Positions 51,478 to 60,430 are shown, numbered from the stretch's first letter. The stretch: 64,000 nt of DNA from JAKFEE01 sp036675815 (GCA_036675815.1 JAKFEE010000001.1:6694-70693); one strand, 5' to 3'. Translations and numbers: made by a program. Notes: generated by a model from the sequence alone, not told the origin.

Positions 51478-52855
51478 TGGCCCCGTATCCCAGCGCCCAC
51501 CGGAAGTATTGCGGCCAGAAGCTGGCCACTTCGGGAAAGGCCCGCATGATCATGGCGACGTCCCGGCTGCTCTCCAGATAGTCCGGGTCGAGCGTGCGCC
51601 GGTAGTGGTGGTAAGCGAGCATCAACCCGGAGGCGCGATGCGGCTTGAACATGGCGTTGGGCGCCAGATACTCGGGATGGCTGCTTTGCCAGCGCGCCCC
51701 GTCGAATGTGTCGGTGGTGTTCGCGAACTCGTAATGCTTGACCGGCGACAACAGCTTCTCCTGGAAGAAGGACCAGCCGTTGTTGATCAGCGTCAGGTAG
51801 CGGCTGCCGCTCAGCAACGCGATTTCGATCCACGGATACAGGGTGTAGACGTGGTAATGCAGCGCGTCGCGGCGGATGTAGTCGATGCTCTCGCCGACGA
51901 TGGCAGCCCTCGGCATGGCATGGATGGCCGGATCGTAGGGCAGGCTCAGGGTGCCGCCGCCGCCGTCGCTGCCGCCCGCCAGCGGGATCGTGGTCGTGTA
52001 GAGCCGCGTCCGGTTCGAGCCCGAGAACCAGGTGTTGCTGTCAACGGTATAGCTGCCGTCCTTGCCCTGCGTGTTGCCGGACACCACGAACGCCGTCCCG
52101 GCCGGAAACTGCGTCCGGTAGTCGCCCGAGATGTCGAAGTAGCCGCCGGCCCGGTTGGCCGCGACGACGGCATGCGAGGCCGGATAGGTGATCGCGGCAT
52201 TGCCGGCCGGGAAGTTCTGCGCGGCGAAGGCGTCGATGTCGTTCAGCAGCGCGTTCTTCGCCGCCGTGTCGCCCTGCACCTCGTATACCCACAGCAGCAC
52301 CTTGTAGTGGTGCGTCCACCAATTGCCGTAGCGGGTGGTGCCCTCGCCTTCGACCATCTGCGCGCCGAAGTTCCCGGCCGCCGCCTCTTCCTTGGCGACC
52401 CGCAGCCGCTGAACCCAGGCGTCGACGTCGGCACCCTCGGCCGCCGTGAAGGTCGCCCGCCGGCGCTTGATGACCTTCAGCAGCCACTCGAAATTGGTTT
52501 CGTTGATCGGCTTGCCGTCGGGATAGTTGGTGCGGCACCACGCCACCACGAGGTCCTGGACGCGCGTCAGATGCTCGGCCTCGCCCGAGTATTCGTAATA
52601 CTGGTCGATCACGGGGAGGTCGCGGCGGAGCTGCGTGAAGCCGCCGCGCGTGGCCACCACGTCCGGATCGGTGATGTCCGGCTCGCCCTGCGAGCGCAGG
52701 GTGTCCACCGGCATGGGCGCGGTCGCCTTGAACTGCTTGGCGAACTTCTGGAGGCGCTTGCGCTGGACGTTGTACCAGGACAGGTCGGTGTTGGTGCTGG
52801 GCAGCGCCGCCGCGGCGATGGGCGCGTCAGTGCCGAACCATGCGGTCTGGATCAT
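51470..52855 (-). CDS. Alginate-lyase-like polysaccharide-degrading tail protein
   Basis: About 461 aa from ATG 52855, with an ATGA overlap with the upstream gene. Seen: QRKRLQKFAKQFKATAPMPV, DLPVIDQYYEYSGEAEHLTR, ETNFEWLLKVIKRRRATFTA, YGNWWTHHYKVLLWVYEVQG and DYIRRDALHYHVYTLYPWIE. The paired NWxTHH and ALHYHVYTLYPW segments match the (alpha/alpha)-barrel alginate lyases, with candidate catalytic His and Tyr. A Gly/Ser-rich beta insert lies in the middle. The position among tail genes suggests a virion depolymerase that clears host exopolysaccharide. Substrate (alginate or a related uronic polymer) is unproven. Confidence 0.78.
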   Translation of the reverse strand: MIQTAWFGTDAPIAAAALPSTNTDLSWYNVQRKRLQKFAKQFKATAPMPVDTLRSQGEPDITDPDVVATRGGFTQLRRDLPVIDQYYEYSGEAEHLTRVQDLVVAWCRTNYPDGKPINETNFEWLLKVIKRRRATFTAAEGADVDAWVQRLRVAKEEAAAGNFGAQMVEGEGTTRYGNWWTHHYKVLLWVYEVQGDTAAKNALLNDIDAFAAQNFPAGNAAITYPASHAVVAANRAGGYFDISGDYRTQFPAGTAFVVSGNTQGKDGSYTVDSNTWFSGSNRTRLYTTTIPLAGGSDGGGGTLSLPYDPAIHAMPRAAIVGESIDYIRRDALHYHVYTLYPWIEIALLSGSRYLTLINNGWSFFQEKLLSPVKHYEFANTTDTFDGARWQSSHPEYLAPNAMFKPHRASGLMLAYHHYRRTLDPDYLESSRDVAMIMRAFPEVASFWPQYFRWALGYGANA

Positions 52856-54489
52856 GGCCCCTCGATTTCCTGGAAAAACGGCCGGTTCATGTTGGAAACG
52901 AAGCACCGCCCGTCGGCCGTGACCGCCATCGGTCCGGGCCAGACCTCGGTCTTGAACTCGGCGAACTCCTCGAGGTTTTCCTCGGTCACTTCGTAGCTGT
53001 GCGGCATGACGATGCCGTCGCCGTAGTGGACGTTCTCCGTGACCGTCCGCGTCCGATAGGACCGGCGCAGCAGCTTCACCCGGTTGCCGTACAGCAGCGA
53101 GACGAACACCGTCCCCTTGTCGTCGCTGGCGTTGGCCGCGGCATAGGCCGGCCATGTGCCGCTGTTGCGCCACGACAGGGCGTAGCCGGAAGGGTTGACG
53201 ATACCCACGACGTCGCTGCCGGAAACCGCGAACCAGATGCGCTGGTCCACCGGGTTGTAGGCCAGCCCGCAGGGGAAATACTTGCCGGCGCCGCTGGCGA
53301 TGTTGATCCGCGCCATTTCCTCCTGGTTGGTCGGGTTGAACCGAACGATTTCCGTGGTGCAACTGATCCACAGCTTGCCGTCGGGATGCTTGGCGATCGC
53401 GTAGGGCTGGCCGGCCATGGGATAGGTGGCCACCGCGTTGTTGGACACGGTGATGCGCGTGAGCTGGTCGAGCCACGGATGCGTCACCCAGACGTGGCCG
53501 TAGTCGTCGGCGATGATTTCGTGGGGGTAGATGCCCACGGCGATGGTCGCCACCACGCTGTTGGTCGCCGGGTCGATGCGCTGGACGTAGCCATCGGCCA
53601 GGCAGGTGACGAAGATGTGGCCGGTGGAGGGCTCGCAAGCCAGGCGCCAGGGCTGCGCCTTCAGCGAGCCGATATAGCTGTCCGCGTTGCTGCCGTCGCG
53701 CCCGATCACCGCCTTCGGTCTGAACTGCGACGGCTCGAACCGCGTCACCGTGCGTTGCAGGTTGGACACCATGAAGATGTCGCCGGTGCTGCCCAGCGTG
53801 ATGCCGCCCGCATTGTCTTCGCCCCAGCCCGCACTGAGCCGGCCGATCAGCTCGAAGGTGAAGTTCGGGATGCGCAAGCCGTAGTCGTTGAGGTGGAAAT
53901 CCTCGATCACCACCACGGCCTGGTCACGATAGGCGGGCACCTCGCCGTTGCCCTCGTGCCCGGTGATCGTCGCGTCCGGGTCCTGGTCCGGCAGCCCGAG
54001 ATAGAACGTGCCCGGCGCTTCGTCCTTGCCGTGCTCGAAGACGTCCCACACGAGGTTGCTGTCCGCCCAGATGCGGCGAACGCCGGAAATCGGCCCTTCG
54101 CCCATCGAGATGGCGAGGTCGGCATAATAGTGGTAGCTGGTGGTGGTGGTCGTGACCGACCCGCCGCCACCCTTGCCGCCGCCCTGCGTCTGGCTGGTGG
54201 TGACGACATCCTCGCGGATCGGCGCGGCCCAGATCACGTTCCCGGAGATGCGGCCGCCGTAGATGATCGGCACCATCTTGCCGTAGGTGGACACCTGGAC
54301 GGAGGTGTCCCCCATCCGCTGGCCTTCCTGCGCGACCGTCTGGTTGGCGGCGAAGAGCTGGCGATCGATCAGGCCGCCGATGGTCGAGCCGATCATGCCG
54401 CCGATGGCGGCCGCCGACACCCCCAGCACGGTGCCGCCGATGGACCCGCCGATCGCGGCACCCACCACGCCGAGCGCGAGAACGGCCAT
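52852..54489 (-). CDS. Phage tail protein: GTA-megatron-like N-terminus joined to a beta-propeller
   Basis: About 545 aa. Gly-zipper hydrophobic N-terminus (AIGGSIGGTVLGVSAAAIGG, MIGSTIGGLIDRQLF), then YGKMVPIIYGGRISGNVIWA, a Gly-rich linker and YYADLAISMGEGPISGVRRI, as in the N-terminus of GTA-type tail hub proteins. From residue ~230 it changes to repeated blades such as GDIFMVSNLQRTVTRFEPSQ, GHIFVTCLADGYVQRIDPAT and GHVWVTHPWLDQLTRITVSN, a six- or seven-bladed NHL/YVTN-like propeller. The usual TIM-barrel region is absent. The propeller may bind carbohydrate. It is followed by the lyase gene. Confidence 0.8.
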   Translation of the reverse strand: MAVLALGVVGAAIGGSIGGTVLGVSAAAIGGMIGSTIGGLIDRQLFAANQTVAQEGQRMGDTSVQVSTYGKMVPIIYGGRISGNVIWAAPIREDVVTTSQTQGGGKGGGGSVTTTTTSYHYYADLAISMGEGPISGVRRIWADSNLVWDVFEHGKDEAPGTFYLGLPDQDPDATITGHEGNGEVPAYRDQAVVVIEDFHLNDYGLRIPNFTFELIGRLSAGWGEDNAGGITLGSTGDIFMVSNLQRTVTRFEPSQFRPKAVIGRDGSNADSYIGSLKAQPWRLACEPSTGHIFVTCLADGYVQRIDPATNSVVATIAVGIYPHEIIADDYGHVWVTHPWLDQLTRITVSNNAVATYPMAGQPYAIAKHPDGKLWISCTTEIVRFNPTNQEEMARINIASGAGKYFPCGLAYNPVDQRIWFAVSGSDVVGIVNPSGYALSWRNSGTWPAYAAANASDDKGTVFVSLLYGNRVKLLRRSYRTRTVTENVHYGDGIVMPHSYEVTEENLEEFAEFKTEVWPGPMAVTADGRCFVSNMNRPFFQEIEGP

Positions 54490-54905
54490 CAGTCCGCCAG
54501 TCCGGAATACGCGAAGGCCGCGACGATGCGGTCGCGCCAGCGGTCATCAAGGGGGATTTCGACCACCCGGCCTGCGCCGGAATGGGCGTGGATCAGCGTG
54601 CCGCCGGGGCCGAGGATGCCAACGTGCTGCGGATCGCGCCGTATCCGCATCATCAGCACGTCGCCCGGCTGGAGACGGTCCAGCGGCAGCGCCACCGCAT
54701 GCCGCTCGAAGCCGGCGCGCAGGGATCGTCCGTCCGGCTGGCGGCTGTACCCGCCGGCATCGGCCGTGACCAAGCCCAGCGCGCGTCCGACGCCGATCAC
54801 GAGGCCGATGCAGTCGCAGCCCACGCCCTTGGCCCGGCCCTGGTGGTGCCAGGGCGTGCCCAGCCACGTCCGGGCCTCCGCGATGATGTCGGCATGCGTG
54901 GTCAT
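54489..54905 (-). CDS. NlpC/P60-family phage cell-wall peptidase (GTA g14-like)
   Basis: About 138 aa. Catalytic Cys in GRAKGVGCDCIGLVIGVGRA near residue 32, His in RRDPQHVGILG near 92 and a third polar residue in LIHAHSGAGRVVE. Such peptidases sit in the tail tip and cut peptidoglycan during DNA entry. Start ATG 54905 forms an ATGA overlap with the DUF2163 stop, and its stop shares one base with the next gene start. Gene order DUF2460, DUF2163, NlpC, hub equals g12-g15 of RcGTA. Confidence 0.9.
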   Translation of the reverse strand: MTTHADIIAEARTWLGTPWHHQGRAKGVGCDCIGLVIGVGRALGLVTADAGGYSRQPDGRSLRAGFERHAVALPLDRLQPGDVLMMRIRRDPQHVGILGPGGTLIHAHSGAGRVVEIPLDDRWRDRIVAAFAYSGLAD

Positions 54906-55744
54906 GACTTGTCGGCCGCCCTGATCAGGAAGTCGTTGCCGGGGACGTGCGGCTCGCCGCGGAAGTTCACGACATTGCCGAACTTGGTCTTGCAGGTCTG
55001 GAAGGTTCGGTTGCAGCCGGCATGGACCGTGTAATGGTCGCCCGGCGCGATCGCGAACCGCATGGGCAGGAACAGTTGGAACACGCCGCCGCTGTAGCCC
55101 TTCACCTCCATGCTGCGCCCGGCATTCGCGCCGGACGTCCAGGTCAGGAGGCCGTGCGTGAACCAGCCGCTGTCCTCTGTGCGGCCGCTGTCGGTGAACC
55201 GCCGGTGATCCGTCACCGCCGTGACGGTACCCTCCACCGTGTAGCGCCTGAGCGACACGCCGCAGCGATCGTCGCCGAAGTCGGCGCGACAGGTCGGGGA
55301 GTAGACTTGGCCGACATTGGCGCTGTACGCCCCGACCATCCCGCGCAGCTCCGCGGCGAAGCCGTGGTCGCTCACCTTGACTTCGCCGATGGTGCCGCGG
55401 CGCGGATACAGGCAGCCGGCCGACAGGTCGGTGTAGTTCACCAGGAACACGTCCACCGTCGCCCCGTCGTAGAGCCCGGCCGACAGGTCCTCCTCGGTGA
55501 TGTCGTCGGCATCCAGGACGGACTGGATTTCCAGATTGTCCACCGCCAGCGCCGCGCTGCTGCTCAGTGCCGTTGGCGTGAAGCCGGTCGCCGCCTTGTA
55601 GACTTGGCCGCCGAAGGTGATGTCCTGATCGTGGTCGGTGAAGCCCATCACCACCCCGTCCGCCCTGGTGACCCGCCACAGGGTGGCCAGGGTGGTGACG
55701 GTGCCGGCGAGGTGGTTCTTCAGGGCGGTGGACACCTGCATCAT
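54902..55744 (-). CDS. DUF2163 tail-hub protein (GTA g13-like)
   Basis: About 280 aa from ATG 55744 (MMQVSTALKNHLAGTVTTLA). Seen: LWRVTRADGVVMGFTDHDQD and a four-cysteine set, YSPTCRADFGDDRCG and HAGCNRTFQTCKTKFGNVVN, which in RcGTA g13 holds an iron-sulfur cluster. It is the first hub ring below the distal tail ring. ATGA overlaps at both ends. Confidence 0.92.
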   Translation of the reverse strand: MMQVSTALKNHLAGTVTTLATLWRVTRADGVVMGFTDHDQDITFGGQVYKAATGFTPTALSSSAALAVDNLEIQSVLDADDITEEDLSAGLYDGATVDVFLVNYTDLSAGCLYPRRGTIGEVKVSDHGFAAELRGMVGAYSANVGQVYSPTCRADFGDDRCGVSLRRYTVEGTVTAVTDHRRFTDSGRTEDSGWFTHGLLTWTSGANAGRSMEVKGYSGGVFQLFLPMRFAIAPGDHYTVHAGCNRTFQTCKTKFGNVVNFRGEPHVPGNDFLIRAADKS

Positions 55745-56343
55745 TCGCGCACCTCCACCACCGGGATTTGCCCCCAGGTGAACATGTTGTAGTGCTCCAC
55801 GCTCACCTTCATGCTGTCGGTGTCGAAGCGGGCCGGGACGTCGAATTCGCATTCACATTCCACGGCCTGCCCGTCGGCCGGCGCGGCCGTGAAGGTGACG
55901 ACGCCGGTAAGGCCGCCCACGGTGTAGCCGGTGGCCAGCAGGATGCCGGCTTTCCACACCTTAACCGTCGTCAGGACCGGCTTGGTGATGTCCCGCACCG
56001 TCGCGTAGCCGCCATCGTCCACGTAGGTCTTCGCGATCTGGAACGTCTTGGTGGTGCCGTCGCCGGTGCCGATGGTCTGGCGGGCAAGGCGGTAGTCGCT
56101 CCAGTCCTTGAACCGGAACGCATGCGCCTTGCCCCGCCGCGCCCGGAAGAACGCGATCAGCCGGTCAAGCTGCACCTGGTCCTTGATGCCGTGGGCGACG
56201 TCCCAGCTTCCCCGGCTCTCCGCCCAGTTGACGTTCCGCTTCTCGCGGCCGGAGCGGACCGTGATCACGTCGGTACTGAAGCCGGGGCCGCCGGACGCGC
56301 CCCGGCTGATGTCCGAGGGGAACTGGACATCGTGGAAGGCCAT
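55741..56343 (-). CDS. DUF2460 distal tail protein (GTA g12-like)
   Basis: About 200 aa. Seen: FHDVQFPSDISRGASGGPGF, SGREKRNVNWAESRGSWDVA, FRARRGKAHAFRFKDWSDYR and VECECEFDVPARFDTDSMKV, matching DUF2460 along its length. It forms the distal tail ring between the tape measure end and the hub. ATG 56343 shares a base with the tape measure stop (TAATG), and its stop overlaps the DUF2163 start. Confidence 0.92.
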   Translation of the reverse strand: MAFHDVQFPSDISRGASGGPGFSTDVITVRSGREKRNVNWAESRGSWDVAHGIKDQVQLDRLIAFFRARRGKAHAFRFKDWSDYRLARQTIGTGDGTTKTFQIAKTYVDDGGYATVRDITKPVLTTVKVWKAGILLATGYTVGGLTGVVTFTAAPADGQAVECECEFDVPARFDTDSMKVSVEHYNMFTWGQIPVVEVRE

Positions 56344-58706
56344 TACCCGTTCCTCCGCAGATGCTGTTGCAGCCGGGCCGCAAGCTCGGCTCCGATCTGC
56401 GCTTCGGAGCGGCGGAAGCTGCCGGCATCCGTCGCGTTCACATTCATGTTGATGACGATGGGCCGCTGCCCCGAGCGCCCCCCAGTTCCGCGCCGGTCAT
56501 CCTTCATGGTCACGGGGATGGACCGGCCGTCCGGCAGCGGCACGTAGGCTTCCGGTGTCCGCCCCTCGCCGAACACGGTGAGCTGCGGACTGTCGGCGAT
56601 GCCGCCGTTGGCGTAAGCCTTGAGCGGCAGCGGACCGGCGGACGTCATGATGCCGCCGTTCGCGAAGCCGAAACCGCCGACGGACAGCCCGGACAGAAGG
56701 TTGGTCATCATGCCTTCCAGCGGCTTGGTGACCATCGCGCGCAGGATAATGCGTTCGATGTCCTGGAACAGCCCTTCCAGCACGTCCCCCAACTCTTCGC
56801 CGCTCAGGATGGCATCCTCGAACGCCGTCCCGATCGCCCGGCTCAGGTCGCGATTGGCGTCCCCCAGGTCCTTGGTCTTGCCTTCGGCCCGATCCAGGGC
56901 GGCGGTGTACGTGTCCACCGCCTGGGCAGCGGCGCGGTCGAAGGTCTCGTCGTCCAGCTTGCCGGCCGACCACAGCGTCTGAAGCCGCTCCATCTGCCGT
57001 TCGAGCTGTTCGATAGGCGTCCGGGTCGCGTCCCAGATACGGGCCGCCTCGCGGTCCATCTCGGCCAGACTGTCGAGATACACCTTGACGTGCGCGTCGG
57101 CCTGGTCGAGATGTCCGGCCGCGTCGGCCACGGCCCGGTTGAAGGTGTCCTGCGAGATGGCCCCGGCCGCCAGCAGCCGTTCCAGCCGCTCGACTTCGGC
57201 TGTGTACTTCTCCACCGGGGTGCGGGTGGCTTCCGTTACCCGCGCCCCATCGTGGCGGATCGCGTCGAGTTGGCGTTGCGTCTCGCGTTCCTGCGCGATG
57301 CGCTCGCGCGCTTCCTGTTCGCGGATGGGCTTCTCGACTTCCTCGATCTGCCGCCGCGCCAGTTCCTGACGATCGGCAATCAGCCGGTCAATGGCCGCAT
57401 CGTCCGCCCCGTCCTTGCCGCGCAGGGCCTCGTAGCGGGCGACGTCGTCGGCCAGGGACTTGCGGACCGCCGCCTTCTTCTCCTCGGCATCGGTCGCGGT
57501 CTTGCTGAGGTCGGCCTGCAGCTTCGTCTCGATGCCGCGGATCACCTCGGCGGTGGCGTCGGCCTGCGCCTGCCGCCGGCCGGCCTCGGCCCGTGCCGCC
57601 TCGGCGCTGTCGGCGGCGGCCTGGTCCAGCAATTCCTGCTGCAGCGCATGGACTCGCTGCAGCGCCGCTTTGTGGGCCACCTCGTGCTCGGCGATCCAGC
57701 GCGGCGAGGCGTCGGACGCCCGGCCAGCCTCCAGGCGCTGGCGCAACTCGTCGGCCCGGCGCATCGCCGCCGACAGCTTGTCGTCGAGCGACGACCCCTC
57801 GATCAGGCCGGCGAGGTCGCGCAGCGTCGCCTCGGCGCCGCTGACCACCGCCTGGGCGGCGCCGCCGATCGCCGACGACCGCGCCATCGCCTTCAGCAGG
57901 TCCTCCCAGGCATCGGTCAGATGCTTGGTGGCGCCGGCCAATCCCTTGGTCTCGGCCTGGCCGGCGCCGCCGACCTGGGTCTCCAGAGCATCGAGGATCA
58001 GCCTCTGCGCCCCGGCGGTGTCGCCCATCGCCACCATGGCCGCGATCATGTCGCGCTGGCTCTGGGTGAAGCTGACGCCGACGCGGCGCAGCGCCGACAG
58101 GCCCTCGACCGGATCCTCCAGCGCCTTGCCGAGCTGCATCGCCGAGGCCGACAGGTCCTGGCCGAACACCGCCGCCATGTCGGCCGACAGCCGGATCGTG
58201 CGCTCGAACGCCTCGCCCGAGACGCTCTTGAAGGTGGCGAGCACCCCGGCGGCATCTAGCACCGCCTCGGCCGAGGCCATGGTGCTCTCCTCGATGTCCT
58301 CGGCCAGGGCGTCGATCTGGCCGGCGGTTAGGCCCGAAGCATGGCCGGTCGCCTTCAGCACCGCCTCGAGGCGGAGAAATCGGCGCTCGGAATCGGCCAG
58401 TTGCACCAGGCCGGAGCCGAGCGCGGCGGCGAGCGCGCCGATGCTGGCGCCGGCCGCCAGCCCGGCCGGGCCGAGGGCGGTCAGCGCCGAGCCCACCAGG
58501 CCGGCGCGGCCGGCGAAGTCGGACAGCATGCCTTGCGCCGCGGCGCCGACCTCGTTCAGGGCCAGCAGGCTGCGCGCAGCCGGCTGGCCGGCCGCCGTGA
58601 TCCGCTGCAGCGCCGCCTGGCCGGTGGTGCCGACGTCCTGCAGCGCCCGTTTGGCCGCCTCGCCGTCGCGCACCGACAGGCGGATGGAGAGATTGCGTTC
58701 AGCCAT
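56343..58706 (-). CDS. Tail tape measure protein
   Basis: About 787 aa. The N-terminus LSIRLSVRDGEAAKRALQDV is followed by hydrophobic Ala/Gly segments (ALTALGPAGLAAGASIGALA, then AALGSGLVQLADSERRFLRL) and a prophage tail-length region. Long charged coiled coils (residues ~290-620, e.g. EVEKPIREQEARERIAQERE) follow. The end is FANGGIMTSAGPLPLKAYAN and RPIVINMNVNATDAGSF. The protein sets tail length; 787 aa predicts a tail of roughly 110-120 nm by the usual 1.5 A per residue rule, an inference. It follows the G/GT chaperone gene, overlapping by eight bases. Confidence 0.93.
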   Translation of the reverse strand: MAERNLSIRLSVRDGEAAKRALQDVGTTGQAALQRITAAGQPAARSLLALNEVGAAAQGMLSDFAGRAGLVGSALTALGPAGLAAGASIGALAAALGSGLVQLADSERRFLRLEAVLKATGHASGLTAGQIDALAEDIEESTMASAEAVLDAAGVLATFKSVSGEAFERTIRLSADMAAVFGQDLSASAMQLGKALEDPVEGLSALRRVGVSFTQSQRDMIAAMVAMGDTAGAQRLILDALETQVGGAGQAETKGLAGATKHLTDAWEDLLKAMARSSAIGGAAQAVVSGAEATLRDLAGLIEGSSLDDKLSAAMRRADELRQRLEAGRASDASPRWIAEHEVAHKAALQRVHALQQELLDQAAADSAEAARAEAGRRQAQADATAEVIRGIETKLQADLSKTATDAEEKKAAVRKSLADDVARYEALRGKDGADDAAIDRLIADRQELARRQIEEVEKPIREQEARERIAQERETQRQLDAIRHDGARVTEATRTPVEKYTAEVERLERLLAAGAISQDTFNRAVADAAGHLDQADAHVKVYLDSLAEMDREAARIWDATRTPIEQLERQMERLQTLWSAGKLDDETFDRAAAQAVDTYTAALDRAEGKTKDLGDANRDLSRAIGTAFEDAILSGEELGDVLEGLFQDIERIILRAMVTKPLEGMMTNLLSGLSVGGFGFANGGIMTSAGPLPLKAYANGGIADSPQLTVFGEGRTPEAYVPLPDGRSIPVTMKDDRRGTGGRSGQRPIVINMNVNATDAGSFRRSEAQIGAELAARLQQHLRRNG

Positions 58707-59471
58707 GGTCGGCCCTCTGGCGGGCGATGCCGTCGAGCAGTCCGGCCTCGCCCGCGGGGAGCAGTTCGGCCAGGGCGGCGAGGTCGTAGCCGCAGGCCTC
58801 GGCCAGCTTCAGGGCGGCGGCGAGATCGATGCCGGTCACCATGCCGTTCATGCCGCCGCGCAGCAGCGGCGCCTTGCTCAGGATGTCCCAGGCCTCGGCG
58901 CCTTCGAGGCTGAGCGGCGCGTTTTCGACCGAGGGGCAGCGCCGGCCGTCGGCGCCGCGTTCGCCGCGGCTGCACGGCAGGCCGTCCTCGTGGCACCCCT
59001 GGCAGTATTGGCCCCCGCCGCCGAAGTGCCATGCGGCGCGGGCCCGGATGCGTTTTTTTCCTGGTCCAGCATCTGACGAGCCGCCAGGTAGCCGGCGAGG
59101 AAGCGTTCGCCGACCGGATAGACCTCCATCAGATCGCCGACGGTCTCGTCGGTGACCGGGGCCGGTTCGTCGCGGTCGGGCAGCAGCACGCCCTCCCACT
59201 CGATCACCGCGGCGCGGGCAAGCGCCTTGGTGAACATCATCTCGGCCAGCCCGGCGCGCACGTCGGGGTCGGTGAGATCGGGCAGCGTGGCGGGATCGAT
59301 GCCGGCGTCGCGACAGTGCCCGAGGTCCTCGGCCAGCGCCGCCAGGCTGCGGCGCACCTTGGCGTTGGCGATGGCCATGATGGCCGAGGTGACGGGGCGG
59401 ACCTTGAGCCGCAGCGACAGGCCCGGCAGGGTCATCCAGTACGGCTCGCGCGGCAGGTTCAGGCGGATCAT
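58699..59471 (-). CDS. GT-type fusion: tail assembly chaperone extended by -1 programmed frameshift
   Basis: This product shares the first ~140 residues with the 58878-59471 gene. It then shifts back one base at A AAA AAC (59058-59052) and reads RIRARAAWHFGGGGQYCQGC followed by CxxC-like HEDGLPCSRGERGADGRRC. It continues DILSKAPLLRGGMNGMVTGI to a stop at 58699, giving about 257 aa. The second frame is protein-like throughout, has no good start of its own near the junction, and reaches the tape measure start with an eight-base overlap. This matches the lambda G/GT arrangement, in which the T part recruits tail tube subunits to the tape measure. Confidence 0.75.
58878..59471 (-). CDS. Tail assembly chaperone (G-like), zero-frame product
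   Basis: About 197 aa from ATG 59471 (MIRLNLPREPYWMTLPGLSL), with TGAGG upstream; a GTG at 59483 overlapping the tail tube stop is an alternative. Seen: LRLKVRPVTSAIMAIANAKV, TDPDVRAGLAEMMFTKALAR and AVIEWEGVLLPDRDEPAPVT. From residue ~140 the zero frame turns Ala/Gly/Thr-rich (PHGTSAAGANTARGATRTAC) and looks like readthrough of the shifted frame. The functional G form may simply be whatever the zero frame gives. It sits between tail tube and tape measure, the invariant position of this gene. Confidence 0.8.
   Translation of the reverse strand: MIRLNLPREPYWMTLPGLSLRLKVRPVTSAIMAIANAKVRRSLAALAEDLGHCRDAGIDPATLPDLTDPDVRAGLAEMMFTKALARAAVIEWEGVLLPDRDEPAPVTDETVGDLMEVYPVGERFLAGYLAARQMLDQEKNASGPAPHGTSAAGANTARGATRTACRAAAANAAPTAGAAPRSKTRRSASKAPRPGTS
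59052..59060 (-). promoter_or_regulatory. Slippery heptamer A AAA AAC for -1 ribosomal frameshifting
   Basis: On the coding strand the zero-frame codons are CAG GAA AAA AAC GCA. The heptamer A AAA AAC allows both tRNAs to re-pair after slipping back one base, after which CGC ATC CGG opens the second frame. Position, direction and consequence match G/GT genes of siphoviruses. A structure downstream was not computed. Confidence 0.8.
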
Positions 59472-59479
59472 CGCCGGCC

Positions 59480-60430
59480 TCACGAATAGCTCTCGACGTC
59501 GTTGACGAGGGTGACGGTCAGCATCTTGCCCAGCCCATCGTCCCGCGCCGCCTGCCAGTCGTAGATGGCCTGGAGGCCGCCGGGGCCGGCGATCTTCTGC
59601 TTGGGCTTGGGCAGGTGCACCTCGTGCGCCGTGAACAGCAGGCTCTGGCTGGCCGACAGCACGTAGCCAAGGGTGAGTTCGCAGGTGCCACCGGCCTCGG
59701 CGAGGAGCAGGAGCACGTTGTCGGTGAAGCGGACGGTCATCTGGCCGGTGAACGCGGTGACGCCGGGCAGCCAGCCGGCGATCAGCCCGTCCTCGCGGAT
59801 CACCTCGGCCTTCTCCAGCCCGTTGGCGAAGGTCGCCGAGGCGGAGACGACGTTGCCCAGCGCCGTGCCGTCCTTGCGGATGGTGCCCTGGAACTGGCCG
59901 AAGCGGGTGAAGGCGGCGGTTGCCGGAGTGCCGCCGGCGGAGGCGCCGGCGCGGGTCTCCTTCTGGCCGACCAGCTGGATCGTCCCCGCGGCCTGGCCGG
60001 AGCGCTGGAAGGCCAGCGCCAGGCTATCGACGCCGAGGCCGGTGTTGACGAAGTAGTCGCCCTTGTCCGGCAGGCCGATCTCCAGGGCGAAGCTGGGCAG
60101 CACCGCCGCACCCGAGGCGAAGACGTGGGTGTAGGGCGCCGCTCCGGCGGTGTCGGTGGTGGTCGGCGGCCCCAGCATCCAGGTCAGCCACTGCCCGATG
60201 GCGCGGAGATCCACCGGAACCACCACTTGGCCGTCGAGGTCGACCTTGTCGCGCGCCGGCGCCGCCGGGTCGCGGCCGAGGCCGAGCACGTCGGACGCCA
60301 GCAGGCCCTGCACCGAGCCGAGCTCGGCCGAGACGAAGGGCAGTTTCGTCCAGTTGCCGGCCGGCGCGGTGCCGTACACGGTCTCGGTCCTGCCCAGCAT
60401 GCGGGCATTGATGCCCAGGGCATCGGCCAT
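59480..60430 (-). CDS. Major tail tube protein
   Basis: About 316 aa from ATG 60430 behind GGAGG; the open frame continues upstream but is non-protein-like. Seen: INARMLGRTETVYGTAPAGN, WLTWMLGPPTTTDTAGAAPY, FALEIGLPDKGDYFVNTGLG and FARFGQFQGT-like strand FTRFGQFQGTIRKDGTALGN. The all-beta, IgG-rich layout and the position directly before the chaperone gene support a tail tube subunit. The C-terminal EVHLPKPKQKIAGPGGLQAI-YDW is usual for this phage type. Confidence 0.87.
   Translation of the reverse strand: MADALGINARMLGRTETVYGTAPAGNWTKLPFVSAELGSVQGLLASDVLGLGRDPAAPARDKVDLDGQVVVPVDLRAIGQWLTWMLGPPTTTDTAGAAPYTHVFASGAAVLPSFALEIGLPDKGDYFVNTGLGVDSLALAFQRSGQAAGTIQLVGQKETRAGASAGGTPATAAFTRFGQFQGTIRKDGTALGNVVSASATFANGLEKAEVIREDGLIAGWLPGVTAFTGQMTVRFTDNVLLLLAEAGGTCELTLGYVLSASQSLLFTAHEVHLPKPKQKIAGPGGLQAIYDWQAARDDGLGKMLTVTLVNDVESYS

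Noticed and set aside
52840..54924. A 694-codon open frame on the plus strand
   Set aside because: Antisense shadow of the propeller tail gene, with Asp/Gly/Arg/Val-rich composition and no motif.
59052..59060. The A7 run as a sequencing error like the other frame breaks
   Set aside because: Phase, direction and gene position all match a programmed -1 site, which an error would not be expected to do.
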